Positions 1-6,424 of a stretch of DNA of 6,816 bases are shown in pieces. The notes under the pieces are model-generated. The model searched no databases, had not been told where the DNA came from, and saw nothing but the letters and a program-made list of their open reading frames with translations. The translations under genes were made by a program, and so were the position numbers. This DNA comes from Thermoanaerobaculales bacterium (GTDB lineage: Bacteria; Acidobacteriota; Thermoanaerobaculia; Thermoanaerobaculales; Sulfomarinibacteraceae): contig JAOZUP010000224.1 of the NCBI GenBank assembly GCA_029938595.1, positions 1-6,816 on the forward strand. Direction: 5' to 3'. Each line of letters opens with the position of its first letter. Position 1 is the first letter of the stretch.

Positions 1-165
1 GCTGGCGCAGAAATCCGCCTCGCCGCAGTCTTCTCCCTGCTCCCAAGAGACGACAGCGCCCGAGAGCGGATTCCCGAAGCCGTCGATCAGCGGGACCTTT
101 AGGCGCGCGGTTTGTCTGTCATCTGTCGTGACGTGCATGCGACCGTCGCTCCATCCGAAGGTGGG
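1..165 (-). other. Start of a Big-1/invasin-like Ig domain, cut by the window edge (residues 2000-2054)
   Basis: The segment TDDRQTARLKVPLIDGFGNP followed by LSGAVVSW has the typical Big-1 (intimin/invasin Ig-like) layout: a strand with alternating A-x-L-x-V, a D-x-x-GNP turn, and then G-A-x-V-x-W. Two cysteines (C2046, C2052) follow just before the edge. The rest of the domain and the protein's C-terminus, with any anchor, secretion tag or enzyme domain, are outside the window. Confidence 0.6.
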
Positions 166-3100
166 GTTACCGCTACCGCCTTCGGCAAGCTTCTCGAGGG
201 ACACCAGGTAGTCTCCAGCCCCCCTGGACGTACGAACGACAATCTGGTGATAACCGTCCAGGGTCAATGTTGTCTCTAGAAGTGTCCCCGTATCGTCCAG
301 GTCCAAGGGATCTGAATAGGCGGTCACCAGGCCATCCGGCCGTGCGACAAAAACCTCGGGAGCAGGAGTATCGGGATGCTGCGCGGACTGGCCGCTCTCC
401 GCTCGGACCAGAGTGATGCGGACAACGGTGCCCGCACCGGCAATGAAACCGTAATAGTCCTGATCACCCGGCTGGTACCAGTTTCCGCGAACCGTCTGTC
501 CGGGGAGAATCGGATGCGTGCACTCAGTCCCAACACCTCCGCAGGACACGTCTTCTTCGTTATTCACCTGGACAGGGAACTCGCCACCACCGGCCGGAAC
601 AATCTTGAGGCCGCCCCACCAGACACTCCGCCCGACCCCGCCGCTGTCGGTTGCCAAACTCACGAACCACGCCGATTCCTTTGCATACAGATCGAAGACA
701 TCCGGGAGGATCTGCACGAAACCTCCCGGCTCCACCATCCCCGAATAGATCAAGGGAGGGGTCTCGTCTCCCACGACATCGTCGATGAAGACGAATCCGG
801 TCTGACCTTCCTGCCAGGTGTTCGAGTACACCCTGAACCCGGCCCCCTCCGCCATTTCGCCGGGAGAAACCCCTCCAAAGGAGTGGTTGATCCGTATGGA
901 CACCAGGGTCGATTTGCCGAAACGCCATTCCGAGATAAATTCGTCGCAGCCGTCTTCGGGATACCGGGCCTCGGCCTGCAGGAAGTAATCCCCCTCCGCC
1001 AAGTCGAGATCCGCTGCAGAAACCCGAACATCGGCGTTCGAAGACGACCAGAGGGAGAGGAGGCTCGAGGAACTTCCCACCGGCCATTCGAGATCCACAT
1101 CTTCGACATGGTAGAAGACCCATCGGTACGCAATCGGTGAAAGAACCGTGTCCGCATGGACCTTGAAGTGGAGTTCCTGCCTTCGCTCACCACTCACGTC
1201 TTCCACCGAACTATCCACAACAACTGTCAGCGGTGCAGACGATGCCACACACCCGGAATCCGCCAACTGGATCACGTTTTCGGCGGAATCGCACCGCCCG
1301 TCGCCGACGTTCCACGCGCACGGCGGATCAGCGGTCCAGGGGTCGGCCGGAACATCCATGAGAGAAGCGGCAACAATGAGCCTCGCCTTGAGGGCGGACT
1401 GCAGCGGCATGGGCACAGGCTGAATCAGCCCGGAACTCCCGTCGGCGAACCCAGGATCGCGGTATGGGTACCAGCTCCCGGCGAACTGGTAGAAAAAGAT
1501 CCAGCGCGCCACTCCACCCCCCAGTTCGTCCAGTGCCGGAACGATCGACGCCGTTCCGTCAAATGTCACCAACTGCCGCGGCTCGGCCTCGGGGGGGTTG
1601 GGTTCGGCGATCTCGGCCCATACAAACGGCCGCTCTCTGGTCACTGTGACGAGGTAATCGAGTATGTTCCCGGCAGCATCGGAACCCTGAATCCGAAGCT
1701 GATTTTCCCACGAGGTCTGTCCCGCCGGTATCAGCATCGGCACCTCTGCCACGAACCAGCCCCAGTGCCCAAGCCTGTGGTCAATTTGCTGGGCGGAATA
1801 AAACCCGTACACCGCCTGCACAGGGTCGAGAGACTCATTGGTGATTGTCAGAGCGGTCACGTCGACGTCATGGTGGAGATCGGTAATCCTGAAGCGCAAG
1901 GGGAGCGTCAAAACCTCGTCATCAGCGACGCTGAACAGGCTGCCCGGAACGTGATCGACGATCGGCGGATGGGGCCCGTCAAGAGTTGTGTCCACGTGGA
2001 GGCTAGTGTAGTCGTAGTACAGAGGGAGTGCACACACCTCCTGTGAGGTCCCATCGACCGTGATCGGGCTGCCGTCCTCCGCCAGAATCGACCGCCCGAT
2101 ATGGCCTGCCACGTATGGAATGCAGCTAATGATACTGATCATCTTCATGGAAAGGTCATAGCCATTGCTGAGCGACAGGTTTGCAGACCACCGACCCAGT
2201 TCGTCGGTACCTACGCCGGTCTCGAGGTACCGGCCCGCGGAGACACTAAACCACTTGACCTCAGCCGTGTAGATTTCGTCTTTCCTGTAAAAGCTGGGCA
2301 CCCGCCAGTCGCCATCCATACAGTCCGGACTGCGAATGCCAACCGGACCGAGGCCCTTGAGCTCGAACTGCTCGCTTACCACGTCAGTGCCGAAGAGCAG
2401 GGGGATCAGCGGGACGTGGCGGGCTGTGTAATCGCCCACAGCTTCGTGAACGCCATAAAGCAACGCCCTCTCGGCGAATCCTCCTTGACCGTCCTCCACC
2501 TCGAAGCGAAAGCTGTTGGCGCCGTAGACGACGTTTGGAATATTGATGGTGAACGAGTCTTCACCTTGAGGAACCGTCACTTCGACGTCAGGGGTAACCT
2601 TTCGGGTCACACATCCGGGTTCGTCGCGACCGGCGAACGGGAAGGTGTCCGGCCAAATAGTCATGATCGGATCGCCGTCTCCGCCGAGCGCTTCGATTGT
2701 TTCCTCGTTCAGGAACACCCGAATCGTTGCGCCCGCGAGGCTCTCGCCTGGCTCTGGATCGAGGTGCACCGTCAGGGTACCAAGGCAGAGAAAACGGCTT
2801 GCGTTCTCGGGGCAATCCCATTTCACCGTTTCGAATGTCGGCACCGGTCGAGGCGCAGTCCACACCGGAGTAACTACCGGGTCGCCGGGAGCCTTGAAGG
2901 TGTTGCCGAGGTAGAACCACTCCGAGATGCTGTTCCACTTGATCCGATAGTAGTAGGTCATCCCGGGCTGCACGGTTCGATCTGCGTACGAGGTGTATGC
3001 CTCCATTCCGATGTCGTGATCCTGGTTACCGGGTTCAGAGAATGCCACCCAGGTTTCGCCGCCGTCCGAGCTGCGCTCGAGCTCCATGCTCAGCGTACTC

Positions 3101-6100
3101 GATCCACCCCAGACGAGTAGTAGGGCATCGGGGAACACATACGAGGTGGTAAACGGGAAGGTATTCAGATCGGCCCGCTCAATCACTACCTCGATGCTGT
3201 CGCAACTGAGATCCGGCTCGCCCAACCTGCAAGGCAGATCGGCCGCACGCAGTTCTTCGTCGGAAAGCATTGAATCCGGCGTCGCAATCACCAGTCGCAC
3301 CCGGTAGTTCGGGTCCTCCGGGGAGGTTTGGAAGGCGTCGCTGAGGCCGGTGACGAGGTGAACCAGCGACATCGGATCGGACCCGTCGTCACGCAAAACA
3401 GCGAACCAGGTCTCATAGCCCGGAGGCACGGTCGAAGCAGCGCCGTCCAAGGAGAGCACCTCGTTGAGCTCGCCATAGACGCGACCGGTAGGCTCGTCGA
3501 TGGCCGGCACAGGGTACTCACCTGGCTCCAGCAGCAGCCGGTCGACCGAGTAGGTCATCTCGTCGATGACGTGACCCCAATAATCCTCGACGTGGATCGC
3601 GAGGTCGTTGACGCCGGCAAGGAGCGGCAGGCGGGCTATCATCCAACCGTAAGCACCCCCCAGCCGGAGCTGGTTCGTTGGATCCGCGTAGTAGGCGGGG
3701 AAAACCTTGGTTCCGGCGTCACGCGTGAGATTGGCGACGGTAACCGTGGACAGGTCGACGTCATGATCGGGATCTTCGACCCGGAACCAGACGGTATGCT
3801 CGCGTTCGGCCACGAGGTCGGAGTCGAGCAAGCTCGGAGTCACCCAGGTGACGAGCGGCGAGACGTCGATGCCGCCGGAGAAGTCAACCGGCAGCGAGTG
3901 GAAGACGTAGTTCGACAGCTCCTGTCGACCACCCCAGTGCTCGGTGGTCGAGCCCGACAGAAGAAGGTTGCGGCCGGCCCGTACCGATGGGTAAAGAATC
4001 AGTTGGAGCGGCACCGACGCCGACACGAATCCCGGCAGCTGCCACGACGCAGTGCCGTCGGCGTTCATAGTTAAGTTACTGCCGCCACTCCAGGAATTGC
4101 GGCTTCTCCACGATACAACCGCCTTCGCCGACACCTCATCGCTGCAGTCGAGGGAGTCGAGCACCTGCGGGTAGGTCGGACCTAGGAACCGAAGCGTCGG
4201 ACTCCAGCTGTTGACGAGGTCGTCGAATAGAGCCAGGAACGGACCGGGATAGTCGCTATCGCTCCCCGCATTCCGATCCAGCCAGGGGTGGAAGTCCTGC
4301 ACGATGGCTCGCTCGACGGTCTTCCCCGCGGCGTCGGTAATGACGAATCGGAGGCGGTGGATGCCGGGCGTGAGCTCGGTAAGGAGCACGTCGCAGGTCG
4401 GGCCGTCGCAGGGCTGGGTGTCAACGACCTGGGTGCCGGCGACCCCTTTGCAGCGCAGCTCGTCGCGCGCCCGGCCGCCGTACGGCTCCTCAAGCGGCTG
4501 GCTCGGCTCGGTTCCGTCGGCCAAAGCCGGGATCTCGTCGAGGTAGACGTCGAGAGAGCACCCGACGAAATCGGGCCCCGGATCCGGTTGGAGGGTGAAG
4601 ATGTAGTCATGTGTGCCGGCAAATGGATGTGCTTCGGGAGGTGCTGTACCGCTTCCGGGCACGACCGACGCCATTCCGGGTACAACCGTAACCGAGCCAC
4701 GTTCGTCGTCTGACAGCTCCGCCACCAGCGACAGAACAACCTCGGTTCCGGCGACGCCGTCGTCGTCGAACGGCACCAGCCGGTACTCGTAGCGGGTGCC
4801 CGGAGCAACCCCGAAATCACGCCAGAAGAGCTGGTCGTTGGAGAGGGTCGTGAGCGCCGTCCATGCGCCGCCAAGGTCGGCATCGCGACGCTCGAGCTCG
4901 ACCGTCAGGGTACTAGTGGTGTTGCTCCAAGCGAGGTGAACCACACGGGGGTCGGCATGAACAATGCGGGAGTCCAAGATGCGGGCGCCTTCGATGATCG
5001 TCACCGCCATCGTCGCCGGCATGCCGAGGGGGGCGCCAACCGGATCGCGCAGCTCCAGAATAAGGCTCTCGTCGCCCTCGACCACGCCGTCGTTGGCGAC
5101 GGTCACGGATACCCTTTGCGACACCGTATCGGGCGTGAAGACGAGGGTTTCAGCGACGGTGGTGTAGTCCTCGCCGGCGACCGCAGTGCCGTCGACGCTG
5201 GCGACGTCGACCGTGGTCTCGGCGCCGAAGGGGGACGACAGCACAACCTCGAGTTCGAGGGAGCCCTCCTTCTCGGCCACGACCGCCTCGGAGACAGCGA
5301 AGGCAAACAACACGTCGTCGCGGATCGTCACCACGGCGTCGTCGGGCAAGAGGAAGTCGAGGGCGCACTCGATCGGGTTCGACAACGTGAGTTGAAATGT
5401 CTCGAAGGTGTCGGCAATCCCGTCAGCGAGAATCGGGATAACGATCAGGTGCTCGGTATGGCCCGGCTCGAAGACCAGCGTCCCGGAGACCGACGCGTAG
5501 TCCTCGCCAGCCAATCCCGTGCCTTCTGAAGTGGCGTAGTCCACCTCTGCGGTGATTTCGCTCGCGTCTGAGAGATGCACTGGTATCACGACCTGCCCAA
5601 CCTGCTCGAACGCCGTGTACTGCGCGGTGTAGTTGCCGCCCTCCGCGAGGTAGACGAATGGAGGCCAGTCACTCTGGTGGATAGTGACGGATATCAGTGA
5701 CGGGGTGTCCAAGATCGCGCCCGACGGCGCGGAGAGCGAAACCGAAAAGCCCTCGACATGTTCGTAGGTGGTGTCGTCGGTGATTTCGACGATCACCGCG
5801 CGATTAGTCTCGCCGGGGGTGAAGACCAGGACCTCGTCCACCGCACCAAAGTCGGCACCCGCAACCGCAACACCGTCCGTGGTGGTAACCCGCACGCTCA
5901 CATCAGTCAAAGGCACCCTGTCGAGCAATACGTCGATCACCACGGGCCCTTCGTGTTCGAAGACCGAGACCGAATCTGCAGAAAAGTACACATGCGGAAA
6001 GGAACCTGGCGGGTCTGGACCACTTCCCCACACCGAAACATCGCCTGACTCAAAACCATCCGCGAAAATGAGTTCGGAAGCATCGGCCCCGACACCAGTG

Positions 6101-6162
6101 GCCACACCCACGATCAGCAAGCTGATCGCGATCCACCCGAGGGGCGGTGCGGGGCGGGGCAT
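1..6162 (-). CDS. Giant secreted multi-domain Ig-like protein (Calx-beta, FnIII-like, PPC, Big-1), C-terminus off the edge
   Basis: Reading the minus strand from the ATG at 6162 gives 2054 codons with no stop down to base 1, so the gene is complete at the 5' end and partial at the 3' end. Residues 1-28 look like a signal peptide: a short Pro/Arg N-region, a hydrophobic core (about 10-25) and an A-D-A cleavage motif at 26-28. A DGFESG tag follows at 35-40. Three Calx-beta domains span 56-165, 166-283 and 284-392. Next come a superunit of five Ig-like modules (394-999) and its diverged second copy (1000-1637). An unrecognised beta-rich stretch (1638-1860), a PPC-like domain (about 1861-1992) and the start of a Big-1-like domain (2000-2054) complete the visible part. 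Paired cysteines and many Asp/Glu turns suit an exported, possibly calcium-stabilised protein. I see no catalytic motif. By family analogy it is an adhesin or surface matrix protein, but this is inference. The start is fixed by an in-frame TGA at 6198-6196 and a GGAGG at 6177-6173. GTG at 6165 is the only alternative start and would add one residue. Confidence 0.93.
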   Translation of the reverse strand, partial: MPRPAPPLGWIAISLLIVGVATGVGADASELIFADGFESGDVSVWGSGPDPPGSFPHVYFSADSVSVFEHEGPVVIDVLLDRVPLTDVSVRVTTTDGVAVAGADFGAVDEVLVFTPGETNRAVIVEITDDTTYEHVEGFSVSLSAPSGAILDTPSLISVTIHQSDWPPFVYLAEGGNYTAQYTAFEQVGQVVIPVHLSDASEITAEVDYATSEGTGLAGEDYASVSGTLVFEPGHTEHLIVIPILADGIADTFETFQLTLSNPIECALDFLLPDDAVVTIRDDVLFAFAVSEAVVAEKEGSLELEVVLSSPFGAETTVDVASVDGTAVAGEDYTTVAETLVFTPDTVSQRVSVTVANDGVVEGDESLILELRDPVGAPLGMPATMAVTIIEGARILDSRIVHADPRVVHLAWSNTTSTLTVELERRDADLGGAWTALTTLSNDQLFWRDFGVAPGTRYEYRLVPFDDDGVAGTEVVLSLVAELSDDERGSVTVVPGMASVVPGSGTAPPEAHPFAGTHDYIFTLQPDPGPDFVGCSLDVYLDEIPALADGTEPSQPLEEPYGGRARDELRCKGVAGTQVVDTQPCDGPTCDVLLTELTPGIHRLRFVITDAAGKTVERAIVQDFHPWLDRNAGSDSDYPGPFLALFDDLVNSWSPTLRFLGPTYPQVLDSLDCSDEVSAKAVVSWRSRNSWSGGSNLTMNADGTASWQLPGFVSASVPLQLILYPSVRAGRNLLLSGSTTEHWGGRQELSNYVFHSLPVDFSGGIDVSPLVTWVTPSLLDSDLVAEREHTVWFRVEDPDHDVDLSTVTVANLTRDAGTKVFPAYYADPTNQLRLGGAYGWMIARLPLLAGVNDLAIHVEDYWGHVIDEMTYSVDRLLLEPGEYPVPAIDEPTGRVYGELNEVLSLDGAASTVPPGYETWFAVLRDDGSDPMSLVHLVTGLSDAFQTSPEDPNYRVRLVIATPDSMLSDEELRAADLPCRLGEPDLSCDSIEVVIERADLNTFPFTTSYVFPDALLLVWGGSSTLSMELERSSDGGETWVAFSEPGNQDHDIGMEAYTSYADRTVQPGMTYYYRIKWNSISEWFYLGNTFKAPGDPVVTPVWTAPRPVPTFETVKWDCPENASRFLCLGTLTVHLDPEPGESLAGATIRVFLNEETIEALGGDGDPIMTIWPDTFPFAGRDEPGCVTRKVTPDVEVTVPQGEDSFTINIPNVVYGANSFRFEVEDGQGGFAERALLYGVHEAVGDYTARHVPLIPLLFGTDVVSEQFELKGLGPVGIRSPDCMDGDWRVPSFYRKDEIYTAEVKWFSVSAGRYLETGVGTDELGRWSANLSLSNGYDLSMKMISIISCIPYVAGHIGRSILAEDGSPITVDGTSQEVCALPLYYDYTSLHVDTTLDGPHPPIVDHVPGSLFSVADDEVLTLPLRFRITDLHHDVDVTALTITNESLDPVQAVYGFYSAQQIDHRLGHWGWFVAEVPMLIPAGQTSWENQLRIQGSDAAGNILDYLVTVTRERPFVWAEIAEPNPPEAEPRQLVTFDGTASIVPALDELGGGVARWIFFYQFAGSWYPYRDPGFADGSSGLIQPVPMPLQSALKARLIVAASLMDVPADPWTADPPCAWNVGDGRCDSAENVIQLADSGCVASSAPLTVVVDSSVEDVSGERRQELHFKVHADTVLSPIAYRWVFYHVEDVDLEWPVGSSSSLLSLWSSSNADVRVSAADLDLAEGDYFLQAEARYPEDGCDEFISEWRFGKSTLVSIRINHSFGGVSPGEMAEGAGFRVYSNTWQEGQTGFVFIDDVVGDETPPLIYSGMVEPGGFVQILPDVFDLYAKESAWFVSLATDSGGVGRSVWWGGLKIVPAGGGEFPVQVNNEEDVSCGGVGTECTHPILPGQTVRGNWYQPGDQDYYGFIAGAGTVVRITLVRAESGQSAQHPDTPAPEVFVARPDGLVTAYSDPLDLDDTGTLLETTLTLDGYHQIVVRTSRGAGDYLVSLEKLAEGGSGNPTFGWSDGRMHVTTDDRQTARLKVPLIDGFGNPLSGAVVSWEQGEDCGEADFCAS
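187..582 (-). other. PPC-like (pre-peptidase C-terminal) domain of the giant protein, residues about 1861-1992
   Basis: The motif order fits the bacterial PPC family: a GQTVRGNW strand (from G1888), then PGDQDYYGFIAGAG, then a VRITL strand, a PEVFV-ARPDG strand pair, and a closing GDYLVSLEKL strand. PPC domains are small beta-sandwiches usually found at the C-termini of secreted peptidases and also in long surface proteins. They are often removed after export. A cysteine pair lies in the linker just ahead (DVSCGGVGTECTH). No peptidase domain is visible upstream, so here it acts as a structural or accessory module. Confidence 0.75.
583..1251 (-). other. Unrecognised beta-rich region of the giant protein (residues 1638-1860)
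   Basis: This stretch follows superunit B and precedes the PPC-like domain. It looks like two Ig-sized modules of about 110 residues, with alternating hydrophobic residues, several Trp (such as the SVWWGG segment near its end) and a DDVVGDET turn. It does not align by eye with modules A1-A5 or with the Calx-beta domains. The second half (about 1750-1860) could be a jelly-roll carbohydrate-binding-like fold, since a FIDDV-type strand is common in such domains. That is a suggestion only. Confidence 0.45.
1252..3165 (-). repeat. Superunit B: second, diverged copy of the five-module block (residues 1000-1637)
   Basis: The modules run parallel to superunit A. B1 (1000-1095) is FnIII-like with W1018, an ELERSSD strand and a PGMTYYYRI strand. 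B2 (1096-1245) has a DPEPGE turn, and its FRFEVEDGQGGFAERALL strand pair matches A2. B3 (1246-1397) has W1304 aligned with A3 W685. B4 (1398-1510) has a HHDVDVTALTITN segment matching A4. B5 (1511-1637) has the TFDGTAS strand and the cysteine pair C1615/C1624. Identity looks low, but landmarks stay in order with a near-constant offset. Third codon positions appear less G/C-biased than in superunit A. Confidence 0.75.
3166..4983 (-). repeat. Superunit A: first copy of a duplicated five-module Ig-like block (residues 394-999)
   Basis: Five beta-rich modules can be separated by eye. A1 (394-484) is fibronectin-III-like, with W412, an ELERRD strand and a PGTRYEYRL strand. A2 (485-625) has a QPDPGP turn and four cysteines (C535, C571, C585, C590). 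A3 (626-767) is centred on W685. A4 (768-875) contains the acidic DPDHDVDLSTV segment. A5 (876-999) opens with a PKD-like SLDGAAS strand and ends with the cysteine pair C978/C987. All five match superunit B in the same order. The individual folds beyond FnIII-like and Ig-like are not recognised. Confidence 0.75.
4987..5997 (-). repeat. Three tandem Calx-beta domains (residues 56-392)
   Basis: Three units of about 110 residues follow one another. Each carries the Calx-beta signature: a D/E-G-x-x-x-A-G-x-D-Y/F turn (DGVAVAGADF at 96-105, EGTGLAGEDY at 213-222, DGTAVAGEDY at 324-333), then an LVF-x-P strand, and then an acidic D-x(2-7)-E stretch before a final LxLSxP-like strand. These domains bind Ca2+ between strands in the Na/Ca exchanger and in integrin beta-4, and are common in large bacterial surface proteins. 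The first copy has Ala in place of the usual Glu before the Asp (GADF), so its calcium site may be weaker. The second copy carries an insertion near its N-terminal strand (residues about 174-186). The assignment is from recognised motifs, not a profile search. Confidence 0.88.
6079..6162 (-). other. Signal peptide of the giant protein
   Basis: Residues 1-28 comprise an N-region with one Arg (MPRPAPPLG), a hydrophobic core from W10 to G25 (WIAISLLIVGVATGVG) and the small-residue motif A26-D27-A28 just before S29. This fits Sec export with signal peptidase I cleavage after residue 28, or possibly after A26. There is no lipobox cysteine, so a lipoprotein is unlikely. Confidence 0.8.
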
Positions 6163-6172
6163 CACGCCGGTC

Positions 6173-6177
6173 CCTCC
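6173..6177 (-). promoter_or_regulatory. Shine-Dalgarno site of the giant gene
   Basis: GGAGG on the minus strand lies 10 bases before the ATG at 6162 and 7 bases before the GTG at 6165. The 7-base spacing suits GTG slightly better, so initiation at GTG 6165 cannot be excluded. The next in-frame codon set upstream ends at a TGA (6198-6196), so no longer form is possible. Confidence 0.8.
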
Positions 6178-6223
6178 GGTCGAATGGACCCGGCGTCAAG
6201 AAGACCACTCACGCCTACATTTC

Positions 6224-6248
6224 GAACGGTTGCCCCCTCTCACCGTTC
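6224..6248 (-). promoter_or_regulatory. Inverted repeat (hairpin or operator) in the leader of the giant gene
   Basis: GAACGGT and ACCGTTC form a perfect 7-base inverted repeat around an 11-base spacer. Outside it a further TCGA/GA match is possible with a two-base bulge. If transcription starts near 6262, the element lies in the 5' leader, about 60 bases before the start codon, so it could be an RNA hairpin. As DNA it could be a protein-binding site just downstream of the promoter. Confidence 0.45.
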
Positions 6249-6268
6249 TCGAGATGCCCTCAATTTAG

Positions 6269-6297
6269 ACAATAAGCCGGGAAACCACGGCACGCAA
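6269..6297 (-). promoter_or_regulatory. Candidate sigma70-type promoter for the giant gene
   Basis: On the minus strand TTGCGT (6297-6292) and TATTGT (6274-6269) are separated by exactly 17 bases. They match 3 of 6 and 4 of 6 consensus positions. The site sits in an A+T-richer part of the gap and would give a leader of about 100 bases before the start codon. The match is weak, and the host's own promoter consensus is unknown. Confidence 0.35.
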
Positions 6298-6321
6298 TCG
6301 TCCGATTTGATGGTTTTTCTC

Positions 6322-6343
6322 CCCCAATTGGATGAGTTTGGGG
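6322..6343. repeat. Inverted repeat in the intergenic gap
   Basis: CCCCAA and TTGGGG flank a 10-base spacer, and the 8-base palindrome CCAATTGG lies at its left end (6324-6331). It lies just upstream of the candidate promoter of the giant gene, where an activator could bind. The sequence does not match the Crp (TGTGA-N6-TCACA) or Fnr (TTGAT-N4-ATCAA) consensus. On the plus strand it is followed by a moderately T-rich stretch, but there is no plus-strand gene to terminate. Confidence 0.3.
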
Positions 6344-6374
6344 TCTTTGAGGCAGATTTTTCGCCAAACCCGCA

Positions 6375-6404
6375 CTCCTCACCACCTCGCTACCTGGTGA
6401 GAAG
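6375..6404 (-). terminator. Stem-loop after the Crp/Fnr-family gene, possible terminator
   Basis: On the minus strand, CTTCTCACCA (6404-6395) can pair with TGGTGAGGAG (6384-6375) as a 10-base stem with one G-U pair and a 10-base loop. It begins 20 bases after the regulator's stop codon, a typical terminator position. No T-run follows, so it is not a classical intrinsic terminator. It may instead stabilise the 3' end. Confidence 0.4.
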
Positions 6405-6424
6405 CACCGCCTACAACAACCTCA

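Noticed and set aside
376..1140. Plus-strand open frame of 254 codons
   Set aside because: It is antisense to residues 1675-1929 of the giant protein, including part of the PPC-like domain. The composition is that of a shadow frame.
1156..2046. Plus-strand open frame of 296 codons
   Set aside because: It is antisense to modules B3-B5 and the start of the next region. Its translation is rich in Arg, His and Gly without hydrophobic cores, and no ribosome site or family resemblance was seen.
2101..3120. Plus-strand open frame of 339 codons
   Set aside because: It lies entirely antisense to the continuous 2054-codon minus frame, which reads as recognisable domains throughout this part (modules B1-B3). 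The plus translation shows no domain pattern. High third-position G/C on one strand creates such shadows.
3328..4074. Plus-strand open frame of 248 codons
   Set aside because: It is antisense to superunit A (modules A3-A5), whose minus-strand frame matches superunit B. The plus frame has no support of its own.
4182..4883. Minus-strand open frame of 233 codons in another phase
   Set aside because: It is a Ser/Thr/Arg/Pro-rich shift of the real frame through modules A1-A3. The real frame continues unbroken on both sides, so this is not evidence of a frameshift.
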